A stretch of 16,469 bases of DNA, taken from Cyclobacteriaceae bacterium (GTDB lineage: Bacteria; Bacteroidota; Bacteroidia; Cytophagales; Cyclobacteriaceae). The translations under genes and the position numbers were made by a program. The DNA is taken from contig VFKK01000049.1 of assembly GCA_009885605.1 (NCBI GenBank), positions 1 to 16,469 on the forward strand, written 5' to 3'. The first letter of the stretch is position 1. The number at the start of each line of letters is the position of its first letter. The notes beneath the pieces are model-generated. The model was not told the origin of the DNA. It saw only the letters and a list, made by a program, of their open reading frames with translations, and ran no database searches. This document shows positions 6,861 through 15,680 of this stretch, one piece after another.

Positions 6861-9323
6861 TTATTGCTCGATCAGGTTTACAAATAATTTAATGGCGCCC
6901 GGCACACCAGCCGGAAGCTGTCTGAAAAAGGAAATTCCGGTGTAAACATACGATCCTTCCCCAAACTTGGCATAAATCAAAGAACCCTTACTGGAAGGTT
7001 CATCAGGATCCTGCATTTCCAAAGGTGCAGAATATTGCTCCGCAACATCTGTGGCAAAATACAATCCTCGCTCTTGAACCCAATCTTCAAAATCTGAATC
7101 AGTGATTTGATTTGGTGTTGACAAAACCGGATGTGACCAATCCGCTTTTATTGCTGAACCCTGAACAGTCACTCGATCTCTTCCGATTGAAAAAGGATAT
7201 GGTCCCAATTGATTGGTCAGAAGTGGCGCGTTGGTGTTATACTGAACGATCACATTACCACCTGACCTTACGTAGCCCATCAAACTCTGTTGGTTTGAAC
7301 TCAGATCTTGATTAGTGTTATAAGCACGGATGCCGACCACTACTGCTTTGAACTGGCTCAAATATTCAACCGAATAATCATCCGGCCCTATCAATGTAAC
7401 CTGATATCCGAGTGCAGAAAGCACCGCAGGAACATCATCTCCCGCTCCCGGAATGTAACCAATCTTAGAACCTGAAAGCTTCCAATCAGCCTGAATTAAA
7501 TTAAATGAGGCTGGTGTGGAGTACGTAAGATTCGGGATATGTTTGTAGGAAATTCGATGGGTAATCAAATCATAGCTTTTTCCCGAATCAACAGTATATC
7601 TGGCCGTCACAACTTTCTTGCCTGCACCATTGGGCAAAAATTCAACCTGAAAAATCCTCTTTTTCAGGAAAGCATTATCCTCAATCATCAAGATTCGATA
7701 CTGAGCGGAGTCCAATCCTTCAAAATCAAGGTTTCCATCCAAAATCTGATTTCTGAAATTAACCGTGACAGTCAAAGTGGGCTCTGCACCCGAAATCAGG
7801 AAAATATTCTCTTTTGAAATTGTAAGATCAATTTCAGGAACAACTGTAAATGGCTGCTTTATCTCACCATCCACCTGATCATTGAATTTATAATTTAAGG
7901 CAAGAGGCATGGTGAATTGCTGACCTTCCAGTTCAAATGAAAAATCTCCCGTTGGCTGATTGCTTTCAAATGGCTTGCCGACATCCTCCTGATTTTTCAC
8001 CGAATACAAGGCACCATCAATTGGTTCTTTGAGCCAATAAGGCTGCGAAAGCTGAAAATCTTCGGGAACCGTAAACTTGATCGGGATTCTAGCAGGCTCA
8101 TTGCTTTTTATCTCGGTTACAAAAAAAGAAGATGTTGACCCAAACAGATTAATCGAGCCAGACTTGAGCGGAAATCCTGATGGATTGTTGACGATTAGTT
8201 CAGTCGTAATTTCTTGTCCGTTAAAACCCAATTCAGATCTCACATTCCATTCCGCCTCCATTCCCATTGCCAAAAAGATCAGGTTATCGATTCGGTGGAT
8301 TTTTTCTTTAATCCAGTTTTCAGAGGATTTGAGAGCAGCGAGGTTTTTTCTGATTTGGAGAAGATTTGGAACGTTGGCAGGCGGGTTTTTAAAGTCAAAT
8401 TCCTGGATTGCTTTTTCAATTGCTGTCTCAGTTGTTTTTCCTCCGTCTACTTCATTCCATCTGTTGGGTACTCCCTCGAAAGGGCCTTGGGAATACGCTT
8501 CCCCTTTGATTAATTGGATATAATCTTTCGCTTCTCCAATACTTGCTGTAGAGCCAAAACCCTGGGACTTGTGCATAGTACGGCTGTCCGCAGCAATTTG
8601 ACTATAGCTTTCGCCTAAGACACCATCGAATTCTCCTACCGGGAAGACATGATAAACCTTGCCTGCTTCAGGTGTAAAATCACCTCCAAAATTATATGCA
8701 TTGAAGAAAATTCGTTTGGGCTGCCAGATCTTGACCGATTTTAATTGCTCGGGGAAAGCTGCAGGATTTCCCGCCAAGTCGAATGCCTCTTCCGCTAAAA
8801 TCGCGGAAGCAGTGTGTTGACCATGAGTGATTCCAGGAATTGTATTAAACCGTGTGATAATAATATCAGGTCTGAAACTCCGGATTACCCATACGACATC
8901 GGCAAGTACTTTTTCTTTATCCCAATTTTGAAATGTTTCATTTGGATTTTTCGTGAATCCGAAGTCCATCGCTCGGGTAAAAAACTGCCGTCCGCCATCG
9001 GTTTCTCTTGCTTTGATCAGTTCCTGAGTTCTGATTTGGCCAAGCTCAATACCAAGTTCTTTCCCTATCAGATTCTGCCCTCCATCTCCACGTGTCAAGC
9101 TTAGGTATGCAACCTGAGAGTGCTCTCCGTTGACCAAATAAGCAATCATTCGGGTATTTTCATCGTCCGGATGCGCAGCTACATAGAGGACTCTTTTGGT
9201 CTCTTTAAGCTGTAAAAGCTGGTGATAAATGGTGGAAGAAGGGATGGATTGTGCTTTTAAAACAGCGCTACCGAAGCAAAAGAAAACAAGGACTATACTG
9301 CGTAGAAGTTTTGTTATTCTCAT
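6861..9323 (-). CDS. Exported PIG-L family deacetylase with C-terminal Rossmann-like domain
   Basis: PIG-L (LmbE-like) enzymes are zinc hydrolases that remove acetyl groups from N-acetylglucosamine-type substrates. I place the start at 9323 (820 residues), giving the signal peptide MRITKLLRSIVLVFFCFGSA with cleavage near LKA-Q. The open frame extends 14 codons upstream to 9365 but that would bury the signal sequence. The catalytic domain covers about residues 43-280, with the zinc and base motif AHPDDE at 50-55 (H51, D53, D54) and the second metal histidines in THGQH at 166-170. A helical linker at 310-355 is followed by beta-rich, Ig-like sections (about 360-600). Residues about 617-820 form a Rossmann or ThuA/glutaminase-like fold (IGYIPGAGDDVPAVLSALGY, then YVRSGGNVIVQYNT). 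It sits 75 bp after the PagL-like gene and 3 bp before the 34-residue ORF upstream of the symporter. The substrate is unknown. Confidence 0.87.
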   Translation of the reverse strand: MRITKLLRSIVLVFFCFGSAVLKAQSIPSSTIYHQLLQLKETKRVLYVAAHPDDENTRMIAYLVNGEHSQVAYLSLTRGDGGQNLIGKELGIELGQIRTQELIKARETDGGRQFFTRAMDFGFTKNPNETFQNWDKEKVLADVVWVIRSFRPDIIITRFNTIPGITHGQHTASAILAEEAFDLAGNPAAFPEQLKSVKIWQPKRIFFNAYNFGGDFTPEAGKVYHVFPVGEFDGVLGESYSQIAADSRTMHKSQGFGSTASIGEAKDYIQLIKGEAYSQGPFEGVPNRWNEVDGGKTTETAIEKAIQEFDFKNPPANVPNLLQIRKNLAALKSSENWIKEKIHRIDNLIFLAMGMEAEWNVRSELGFNGQEITTELIVNNPSGFPLKSGSINLFGSTSSFFVTEIKSNEPARIPIKFTVPEDFQLSQPYWLKEPIDGALYSVKNQEDVGKPFESNQPTGDFSFELEGQQFTMPLALNYKFNDQVDGEIKQPFTVVPEIDLTISKENIFLISGAEPTLTVTVNFRNQILDGNLDFEGLDSAQYRILMIEDNAFLKKRIFQVEFLPNGAGKKVVTARYTVDSGKSYDLITHRISYKHIPNLTYSTPASFNLIQADWKLSGSKIGYIPGAGDDVPAVLSALGYQVTLIGPDDYSVEYLSQFKAVVVGIRAYNTNQDLSSNQQSLMGYVRSGGNVIVQYNTNAPLLTNQLGPYPFSIGRDRVTVQGSAIKADWSHPVLSTPNQITDSDFEDWVQERGLYFATDVAEQYSAPLEMQDPDEPSSKGSLIYAKFGEGSYVYTGISFFRQLPAGVPGAIKLFVNLIEQ

Positions 9324-9398
9324 AATGAAACGAATGTGCCCCAAGCTAGAACAAGCTCTAATCAAAAAAAAATAAATTGTGATTAATGGAGCAAATGC

Positions 9399-10532
9399 CT
9401 ATCTATTGCCGGTGTATCGGATTTTTCCGGGGACGGTATACCCCACTGTAAACTCAAAGAAATCTGCCTTCGCCTTATGGGCTTTGATCTGAAGTCCTGC
9501 AAAAATATTGGACTGGAATCTGTACCTGACTCCTACCCGCTCATAAAACCAGGAAATCTCCTCGTTCAATTCGTTTCGCTTCAAGTATGCACCGAATCCA
9601 ATTGGCACAAAAAGCCGATCATTTAGTTTCCATTCCCAGGAACCTACAACGGCAACAGAAACCTGATCTGAAAAATCAAATTTCTGACCGGGATATCGGG
9701 TTTCCATCCCGGGAGCAAAAAATACATCCGTACCCAAACCTAAACGATATCTATAATCTGCTTCCCAGAGGTAATTGACACCAAATCCTCCTCGGAAGTA
9801 AGCCCGATCTCCAATCTTATAATTTTTCATCCCGGCATACATTGCAAAATTCCAAAACCATCTTTTTTCTAAAGAAGGAAATTTCACTTCCTCTTCAAAC
9901 TCGTAGGATTGCTTTCCCAGGTTTGTTCCAAACCCGATTGAAATCGGTACCAGATTTATTCCAGCATTTGGCTTCTTGGTGGCTCCATTGGAGTAATGCT
10001 TCAAACCAACCATGGTAAAAGCCATCAATTTTGGAGTAATCTTATAATTAGCCTTAATTCCAAGATGGATGTAGGCATTCATTTCAGATCCGATAAATAG
10101 ATTGTCCGGATTTTTATCTGGATCGAAAGGGTTCAGGTTGAAGCCCAATCCAATCTGCCCATAATAGCTCAGATTGAATTTTCTAAATAATCCTTTGTGA
10201 CTCATTGGAAACTCCCCAAAAGCATAAACTGCCTGAGGCCTACCTATTTCAGAATAATAAGGTAATGTGCCTGAATAGCCCACTCCAAATACCGGATAGC
10301 GATATAAGTAGGTGTAATGATCTTTCGCGAAACTTCTCCATCCAAGTCTGACATCGACACCTTGATAATTAATAATATTGTGCAAATCATCGGCCCAATC
10401 TTTTCCATTACTTATCAGTGGACCTCCCTCATAGGATACTTCAAGTACCTTCTGATACTTTGATTGGGCTCTTAAATCAAAAGCAAAAAAACTTGTTAGG
10501 AGAAAGAAAACGATGACATAGGTCCTGCTCAC
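9399..10532 (-). CDS. Outer-membrane acyloxyacyl hydrolase / PagL-like lipid A deacylase
   Basis: A 377-residue protein starting with GTG (no in-frame ATG nearby) and a signal peptide (residues 1-22, cleavage near LRA-Q). The remainder is rich in alternating aromatic/glycine beta strands, as in outer-membrane barrels. PagL-type lipid A 3-O-deacylases use a His-Ser-Glu triad around HxSN. Here GLKHYSNGATKKPNAGINLV (177-194, read as G177 to L194) gives H179, S181 and N182, but the position 14 residues after the histidine, where the Pseudomonas enzyme has its glutamate, is N193. The first half (to about 205) matches PagL length. The second half (about 215-377) adds strands beyond the classical 150-170-residue enzyme. 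It may remodel lipid A or be an inactive relative. It lies upstream of the PIG-L gene on the same strand with a 75 bp gap; co-transcription is possible but not certain. Confidence 0.75.
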   Translation of the reverse strand: MSRTYVIVFFLLTSFFAFDLRAQSKYQKVLEVSYEGGPLISNGKDWADDLHNIINYQGVDVRLGWRSFAKDHYTYLYRYPVFGVGYSGTLPYYSEIGRPQAVYAFGEFPMSHKGLFRKFNLSYYGQIGLGFNLNPFDPDKNPDNLFIGSEMNAYIHLGIKANYKITPKLMAFTMVGLKHYSNGATKKPNAGINLVPISIGFGTNLGKQSYEFEEEVKFPSLEKRWFWNFAMYAGMKNYKIGDRAYFRGGFGVNYLWEADYRYRLGLGTDVFFAPGMETRYPGQKFDFSDQVSVAVVGSWEWKLNDRLFVPIGFGAYLKRNELNEEISWFYERVGVRYRFQSNIFAGLQIKAHKAKADFFEFTVGYTVPGKIRYTGNR

Positions 10533-10742
10533 GATGAGAAATGGCTAATTCTTAAATTCAAAATTAAAAACTTTAGGAAAAGATAAGCCTCCCATTTGAA
10601 AAAGAAAGACTTATTTATCGAAAGCACTCAGATAAGATTTTAAACTTTGAACTAAGGGCCTATCCATTCTTATTATGGATGATCACATTCACCTAAGAAT
10701 TTTTACAAATAGAATTTATTTGAGAATTGAAAAGCAAAACAC

Positions 10743-10773
10743 AAAAAAAGGCCAACCCGATGGGTTGGCCTTT
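10743..10773 (-). terminator. Rho-independent terminator of the gyrA-TPR unit
   Basis: A perfect 12-bp stem (10747-10758 with 10762-10773, AAAGGCCAACCC/GGGTTGGCCTTT) has a 3-base loop. On the minus strand it runs into seven Ts (complement of 10743-10749). It lies about 20 bp after the stop of the exported TPR gene. The rest of the 10533-10740 gap holds no gene that I can support and only the upstream region of the PagL-like gene. Confidence 0.9.
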
Positions 10774-10793
10774 ATATTTTATTCACATCCGAA

Positions 10794-11999
10794 TTAATTA
10801 TCCATCCAATTAGGACCTAATTTTTCGATCAGCATTTTATTCAATTTTTCTGCCTCAGCGGTGTTTTTCAAACGTGTGTGAACCTGGAAAAGAACTGCCA
10901 TGATATCTGTGTTGTCAGGTCTGATCTCCAAAGCTTTCGTGAAGTATGGAAGAGAATTTCTATAATAATCATCAGCTTTCTGACCCATTGAAGCAGATTG
11001 CTTTTCCCACTCTGAATCAGATAAAGTATTCAGATCAGCCAGGATTTTTCTTGAAGCCTCAAGCATCAAAGCACCTGTGTAATAGTTTCCTTCGAAGTAG
11101 TTTGGATCAGCTTGCACAGATTTCATATAATCCGCCATAGCACCATCCATATCACCTGACTGCTCTTTCAAATATCCTGATCTTAAAAGGATAGATGGAT
11201 TGTTTGGATCAGTCTTCAGCGCTTCATTGATAGAAGCCATTGCGTCATCCATTTTATTTAATTGAAGCAGCAACTGGATCTCATATTCAGCAAGGATTTT
11301 ATCCTCAGGATATTCTTCTCTTGCAGCCATTACGATATCGTATGCACCTTCAGGGTTTTTGTCCTCTCCACTCAGAATCTGAACCATGAAGTAATAAGCA
11401 TTCAGCTTATTGTATTCAGGGATATCAAGCAGGTAGCCAAAGTGCCTCTTTGCTTCTTCAAATTTACCAAGATCATTTGCAAGGAAACCTGCATTGTAAT
11501 GGATCACTGAATCTTTCAAATCTACTCCACCGGCAAGATCAAAGAAAGAATAAGCCATCTCCAAATCATTTTCATTGTACCTGTCAATCGCTTTGTCGAA
11601 AGCCACGTTTTTGAAGGTGAAGATAGAGTAAGGTCTCAAGTTATCCGGAACACCCAGGATGTCTTCAGCAAATACTTCCTTGCCTATTTCGGAATCTTTT
11701 CCTCCGGCCTTTTCTGCAGTCTCCAGATAAGTGGCCAAGGCTGTTTTACCAACTTCCAGGTTTTCAGCAGTGTTTGTTGAGTCAGATCCAAACATTTTAG
11801 TCTGGATTTTTGCTTTCAGCAAATAGGTAGCAGGATCGCCACTTGTTTCCGGATCTTTGGTAGCTGCCTCTATTTCAGTAAGGGCGGTTTCCAGGTTTCC
11901 AGATTTGAAGTTCTTTTCGGCAGCACGATACACCTTTTTTTGTCCAAAGGCCAGTGTCGTAAATCCGATCAGGGCCATTGATAGAATTAGCTTCTTCAT
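10794..11999 (-). CDS. Exported TPR protein downstream of gyrA
   Basis: A 401-residue protein with a signal peptide (MKKLILSMALIGFTTLAFGQ, cleavage likely before or at Q20), so periplasmic. The mature part is acidic and almost wholly helical. TPR units are visible at about residues 22-50 (AEKNFKSGNLETALTEIEAA), 130-160, 166-200 (YNAGFLANDLGKFEEAKRHF), 235-265 (QLNKMDDAMASINEALKTDP), 268-300 (LKEQSGDMDGAMADYMKSV) and 345-375 (SLPYFTKALEIRP). There is no lipobox cysteine and no transmembrane segment after the signal. It follows gyrA by 28 bp and ends at a strong terminator, so it is very likely read from the gyrA transcript. I recall a TPR gene in this place in other Cytophagales, but the link to gyrase is probably only positional. 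Function unknown. Confidence 0.85.
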   Translation of the reverse strand: MKKLILSMALIGFTTLAFGQKKVYRAAEKNFKSGNLETALTEIEAATKDPETSGDPATYLLKAKIQTKMFGSDSTNTAENLEVGKTALATYLETAEKAGGKDSEIGKEVFAEDILGVPDNLRPYSIFTFKNVAFDKAIDRYNENDLEMAYSFFDLAGGVDLKDSVIHYNAGFLANDLGKFEEAKRHFGYLLDIPEYNKLNAYYFMVQILSGEDKNPEGAYDIVMAAREEYPEDKILAEYEIQLLLQLNKMDDAMASINEALKTDPNNPSILLRSGYLKEQSGDMDGAMADYMKSVQADPNYFEGNYYTGALMLEASRKILADLNTLSDSEWEKQSASMGQKADDYYRNSLPYFTKALEIRPDNTDIMAVLFQVHTRLKNTAEAEKLNKMLIEKLGPNWMDN

Positions 12000-12027
12000 T
12001 AGTTAAGTTAGTTTCTTGTTTGTTTGG

Positions 12028-14559
12028 TTAATCTGTTAATTCCTCTGTTGATTCTGTTGACTCGGATGATTCGGTTCCTGTTTCCGGAGTTTCTGTCGGT
12101 ATGACCACTTCTTCTCTGGAGATTTTTTCGACAGATGATATCGCATCATCTTCGTTCAATCGAATCAGCCTTACTCCTTGTGTCGCTCTTCCCATTACCC
12201 TCAGCTCATCGATTGAGATTCGGATGGTAATTCCCGACTTGTTGATGATCATCAGATCATCGGTTTCAAGCACTTCTTTGATCGCAACTAATGCACCTGT
12301 TTTCTCGGTAACATTCATCGCTTTCACCCCTTTTCCTCCACGATTCGTGATTCTGTATTCGTCAAGGTTTGAACGCTTTCCGTATCCCTTTTCAGAGACG
12401 ACAAGCAGGGTTGCGTTCTCCTCTGAGGCACAAACCATGCCAATGACATAATCATTTGCATCTGTTAACTTAATTGCTTTTACTCCGGTTGCTGTTCTGC
12501 CCATTGGCCTTACTGCAGCCTCTGGAAAGTGAATGGCTCTGCCCGATTTGGCAGCGATCACAATGTGGTGGCTACCATTTGTCATGTCCACTTTTACCAG
12601 TTGATCATCCTCCCTGATATTCAGCGCGATAATACCATTTGTTCTTGGTCTGGAGTATTGCTCAAGGGTTGTTTTCTTGATAATTCCCTGCTTGGTCACC
12701 ATAATCAGGAAGTGATTATTGATGTAATCAGGATCATTCAAATCGTTAACCTGAATAATTGAACGGATTTTATCATCCTGCTCAATATTTATCAAATTTT
12801 GGATTGGTCTTCCTTTTGAAGTTTTGGCTCCTTCAGGAATCGCGTACGTTTTCAGCCAGAAAAGTTTTCCTTTATCTGTGAAAATCAAGAGATAATTATG
12901 GGTGGAAGCCGTGAAAAGGTATTCTGTAAAGTCATCTTCTTTGGTGCTTACACCACGAGAACCTACTCCTCCTCTTCCCTGTGTTCTGTATTCTGTCAAA
13001 GCAGTGCGCTTCACATATCCCTGATGGGAAACTGTGATGACCACTTCTTCATTTGGAATCATGTCCTCGTAGCTGAAGTCTTCTGCGTTATGCTCGATAG
13101 TCGTTCGACGGGCGTCAGAATAACGCTCTTTCATCTCGTTCAGCTCAGTTTTAATAATCTCCATCCTCTTCTCCTCGCTTGCCAGGATTTCTTTGAGCTC
13201 TTCGATCAAAGCCATTAATTCTTTGTATTCCTGAATGATCTTTTCGCGCTCCATTCCGGTCAATCTCTGCAATCTCATATCGAGGATTGCACGCGCCTGA
13301 ATCTCACTCAATTCAAATCTCTCCATCAATCCATTTCTGGCTGCTTCAGGATCTTGTGAACTTCTGATCAAAGCAATCACCTCATCCAGGTGATCCAACG
13401 CGATCAGATAACCCTGCAAGATGTGAGCTCTCTTCTCTGCTTCTCTCAGTTCATATTCAGTTCGTCTTACGACTACTTCATGCCTGTGACTTACATAGTG
13501 AACGATCATATCCTTCAGGTTCAGCGTATAAGGACGACCTTTCACCAAGGCCACATTATTTACTGAGAATGAAGTCTGAAGTCCTGTATGCTTGTAAAGA
13601 TTGTTCAGAACAACGCTTGAAATCGCATCACGCTTTAATTCATAAACGATTCGCATACCCTGACGATCAGATTCATCTCTGATGGCAGATATACCTTCTA
13701 TTTTCTTTTCGTTGATCAGTTGAGCAGTTTTTTCGACCATATTGGCCTTATTGACCATGTAAGGAATCTCAGTGATGACGATCATCTCCTTAGTTCCTCC
13801 TTCTTTGATCTCCACTGCGGCTTTTCCTCGCACTACCACTCTGCCACGGCCAGTTTCAAAAGCAGCTTTAACGCCATTGTATCCGTAGATAATTCCACCA
13901 GTTGGGAAATCAGGAGCAATGATATGCTCCATCAATTCAGATACAGTTATGTCTTTGTTTTCGATGTAAGCGATAATACCTGTAATGACTTCTCCCAAGT
14001 TATGGGGAGCCATATTGGTCGCCATACCCACAGCAATTCCGGAAGCTCCATTGAGAAGCAAAGCGGGAACTTTTGCAGGAAGAACAACCGGCTCTTTTAA
14101 GGAATCATCGAAATTGAACTGAAAATCAACCGTTTCCTTGTTGATATCAATCAACAATTCTTCAGCAATTCTCCTTAGTCGGGCTTCGGTATATCGCATC
14201 GCAGCCGGGTTATCACCATCGATCGAACCAAAGTTACCCTGACCATCAACAAGAGGATACCTCAATGACCATGGCTGAGCCATACGAACCATGGTTTCGT
14301 ACACAGCAGAATCACCATGCGGGTGATATTTACCGAGTACCTCTCCAACGATTCTGGCTGATTTTTTATAAGGTTTGTTGTGTAAAACACCTAGTTCCTG
14401 CATCCCGAAAAGGATCCTTCTGTGAACTGGCTTTAGTCCGTCTCGGACATCCGGAAGTGCTCTTGAAACAATGACCGACATCGAATAATCGATGTAGGCA
14501 CCACGCATTTCCTCTTCAATATTAATTGGTATGATGTTCTCGTTTTCTCCTTGAGCCAT
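12028..14559 (-). CDS. gyrA: DNA gyrase subunit A
   Basis: GyrA with GyrB forms the type II topoisomerase that introduces negative supercoils using ATP. The 843-residue length is normal. The N-terminal domain opens with SRALPDVRDGLKPVHRRIL (32-50). The catalytic tyrosine is Y123 in AAMRYTEARL. The quinolone-determining region KYHPHGDSAVYETMVRMAQP (78-97) keeps the sensitive serine at S84 with E88 at the E. coli D87 position, an acidic wild-type form. The tower and coiled-coil region spans about 370-490. The C-terminal DNA-wrapping beta-pinwheel begins near 500 with the GyrA-box at 527-533 (QGRGGVG, versus QRRGGKG in E. coli). The protein ends in an acidic low-complexity tail of repeated E, S and T. 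It is followed after 28 bp by an exported TPR gene. The 95 bp upstream gap carries a possible promoter. Confidence 0.98.
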   Translation of the reverse strand: MAQGENENIIPINIEEEMRGAYIDYSMSVIVSRALPDVRDGLKPVHRRILFGMQELGVLHNKPYKKSARIVGEVLGKYHPHGDSAVYETMVRMAQPWSLRYPLVDGQGNFGSIDGDNPAAMRYTEARLRRIAEELLIDINKETVDFQFNFDDSLKEPVVLPAKVPALLLNGASGIAVGMATNMAPHNLGEVITGIIAYIENKDITVSELMEHIIAPDFPTGGIIYGYNGVKAAFETGRGRVVVRGKAAVEIKEGGTKEMIVITEIPYMVNKANMVEKTAQLINEKKIEGISAIRDESDRQGMRIVYELKRDAISSVVLNNLYKHTGLQTSFSVNNVALVKGRPYTLNLKDMIVHYVSHRHEVVVRRTEYELREAEKRAHILQGYLIALDHLDEVIALIRSSQDPEAARNGLMERFELSEIQARAILDMRLQRLTGMEREKIIQEYKELMALIEELKEILASEEKRMEIIKTELNEMKERYSDARRTTIEHNAEDFSYEDMIPNEEVVITVSHQGYVKRTALTEYRTQGRGGVGSRGVSTKEDDFTEYLFTASTHNYLLIFTDKGKLFWLKTYAIPEGAKTSKGRPIQNLINIEQDDKIRSIIQVNDLNDPDYINNHFLIMVTKQGIIKKTTLEQYSRPRTNGIIALNIREDDQLVKVDMTNGSHHIVIAAKSGRAIHFPEAAVRPMGRTATGVKAIKLTDANDYVIGMVCASEENATLLVVSEKGYGKRSNLDEYRITNRGGKGVKAMNVTEKTGALVAIKEVLETDDLMIINKSGITIRISIDELRVMGRATQGVRLIRLNEDDAISSVEKISREEVVIPTETPETGTESSESTESTEELTD

Positions 14560-14590
14560 ATTATGCTATTCCTGAGGGTCGATTAGGCCC

Positions 14591-14622
14591 GCAAGATAGT
14601 AAAAACAGAGCGGTTTTGAAAA
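14591..14622 (-). promoter_or_regulatory. Possible gyrA promoter
   Basis: On the minus strand TTTT (14622-14619) is followed after 20 bp by TATCTTGC (14598-14591), close to the Bacteroidetes TTTG...TAnnTTTG pattern but one T short in the -7 box and without the -33 G. It sits 31 bp before the gyrA ATG, inside the gap after the upstream outer-membrane gene. No terminator hairpin is visible in that gap, so read-through from upstream is also possible. Confidence 0.33.
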
Positions 14623-14654
14623 GGGAATACAAACACCATTCAGTACTTTATCCC

Positions 14655-15638
14655 TTAATAACGTTGACCAACTTTTCGGTTTTGGAATAGGAAGATGGAA
14701 CTTCCACGGTATTCGATTCCATTGTGCATGTGCTTCATCACGACTCCACATCCCTGAATTTTGCACCTCTTGGTTCCGGGCAAGGTCATTGCCATCCCGA
14801 CTTGAAGAGCATACACAGTTTGATCCATATTTTGAAATTCAGTGTAATCCGAAGCCGCAAAAGTGAAATTTCTAAACTCGGCTCCTCCTTTTATAAAAAG
14901 CTTAGCATACTCGGAAAATTCCCGCTCAATCCTGAGTCCAAATCCATAATACGGTTCGTCCACCAAAGCAATTCTCGGATCAAAGGATTCTTGCAAATCC
15001 ATTTGACCATATTCTCCCTCCAGAATAAATCTCCAGGGATAGTTTTGCTTTACTCTTTGACGAAGTTCGGACTGCATGTACAGATTGGCTGATGCATAAC
15101 TACGGTATTGCCATTTCAAAAATTTGGCTCTTTTTCGGGCATCCCAAAGAATCAGGCCGACAGTTCCATACAATTTGCTGACCTGATACGAACTCCCTTC
15201 GAAAGTGAATTGATGATCGCCGCCTTCGAGCGGAGAGATACTTCCCCATTCTCTTCCATAACCTCCTCCAATTGTAATTGTATTAAAAAGATTAATGCGA
15301 AGGCCAACATTTACCGGATAAGCCCAGTTATTTCCTTTCATATCCAGAGGAATTTCATCCTTCAATTCCAGCTGATTCTCAAAATTCTTTACCTGATAAA
15401 AAGGGTATAAACTTGGTATCTCCGTGTAAAAAGGCATTTTTGTCTGGTGGTAAGCACCCCCACCGGAAATTTCAAGACTGAACATTTCCATCACATTCCG
15501 GGTAAAGTTTCCGATAGAAGATTCACTTTTCGGATTCTTTGCTTTATTGGAAATACCGAAAATATCCTCCTCCTGAGCGTTGGAAATAGTAAGGACGAAG
15601 AAAAATAGGATTGGCAGGAAGAACTTTTTGAATTTCAT
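14655..15638 (-). CDS. Outer-membrane beta-barrel-like protein with C-terminal Cys/His motif
   Basis: A 327-residue exported protein with a signal peptide (residues 1-21, cleavage near SNA-Q). After a short polar linker (22-50), residues about 53-288 alternate hydrophobic and polar residues with many aromatics and glycines (LEISGGGAYHQT, VGLRINLFNTITIGGGYG, YYGFGLRIERE, YALQVGMAMTL). This suggests roughly 10-12 beta strands in the outer membrane. The final 40 residues are not barrel-like: PGTKRCKIQGCGVVMKHMH carries C292, C297, H303 and H305, then EYRGS, and the protein ends QNRKVGQRY. I do not recognise a named family, though similar Cys/His tails seem familiar from Cytophagales proteins. 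It lies 95 bp upstream of gyrA on the same strand. A terminator for the preceding gene lies just before its start, so it needs its own promoter in 15639-15684; none is convincing there. Confidence 0.78.
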   Translation of the reverse strand: MKFKKFFLPILFFFVLTISNAQEEDIFGISNKAKNPKSESSIGNFTRNVMEMFSLEISGGGAYHQTKMPFYTEIPSLYPFYQVKNFENQLELKDEIPLDMKGNNWAYPVNVGLRINLFNTITIGGGYGREWGSISPLEGGDHQFTFEGSSYQVSKLYGTVGLILWDARKRAKFLKWQYRSYASANLYMQSELRQRVKQNYPWRFILEGEYGQMDLQESFDPRIALVDEPYYGFGLRIEREFSEYAKLFIKGGAEFRNFTFAASDYTEFQNMDQTVYALQVGMAMTLPGTKRCKIQGCGVVMKHMHNGIEYRGSSIFLFQNRKVGQRY

Positions 15639-15680
15639 ACTTTGGTAAACGATGACCGTTAATTGAAAGTGTAAAATTAT

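Noticed and set aside
8077..8523. 148-residue plus-strand frame opposite the PIG-L gene
   Set aside because: Antisense shadow of a coding region with clear domains; the apparent hydrophobic start is a by-product of the opposite strand.
10662..10680. Inverted repeat ATCCAT-7-ATGGAT upstream of the PagL-like gene
   Set aside because: Only 6 bp per arm in AT-rich DNA, with no T tract and too far from a recognisable promoter to call an operator.
14566..14766. 66-residue minus-strand frame overlapping the end of the outer-membrane protein gene
   Set aside because: Out of frame with the well-supported 327-residue protein and without signal peptide, motif or start context.
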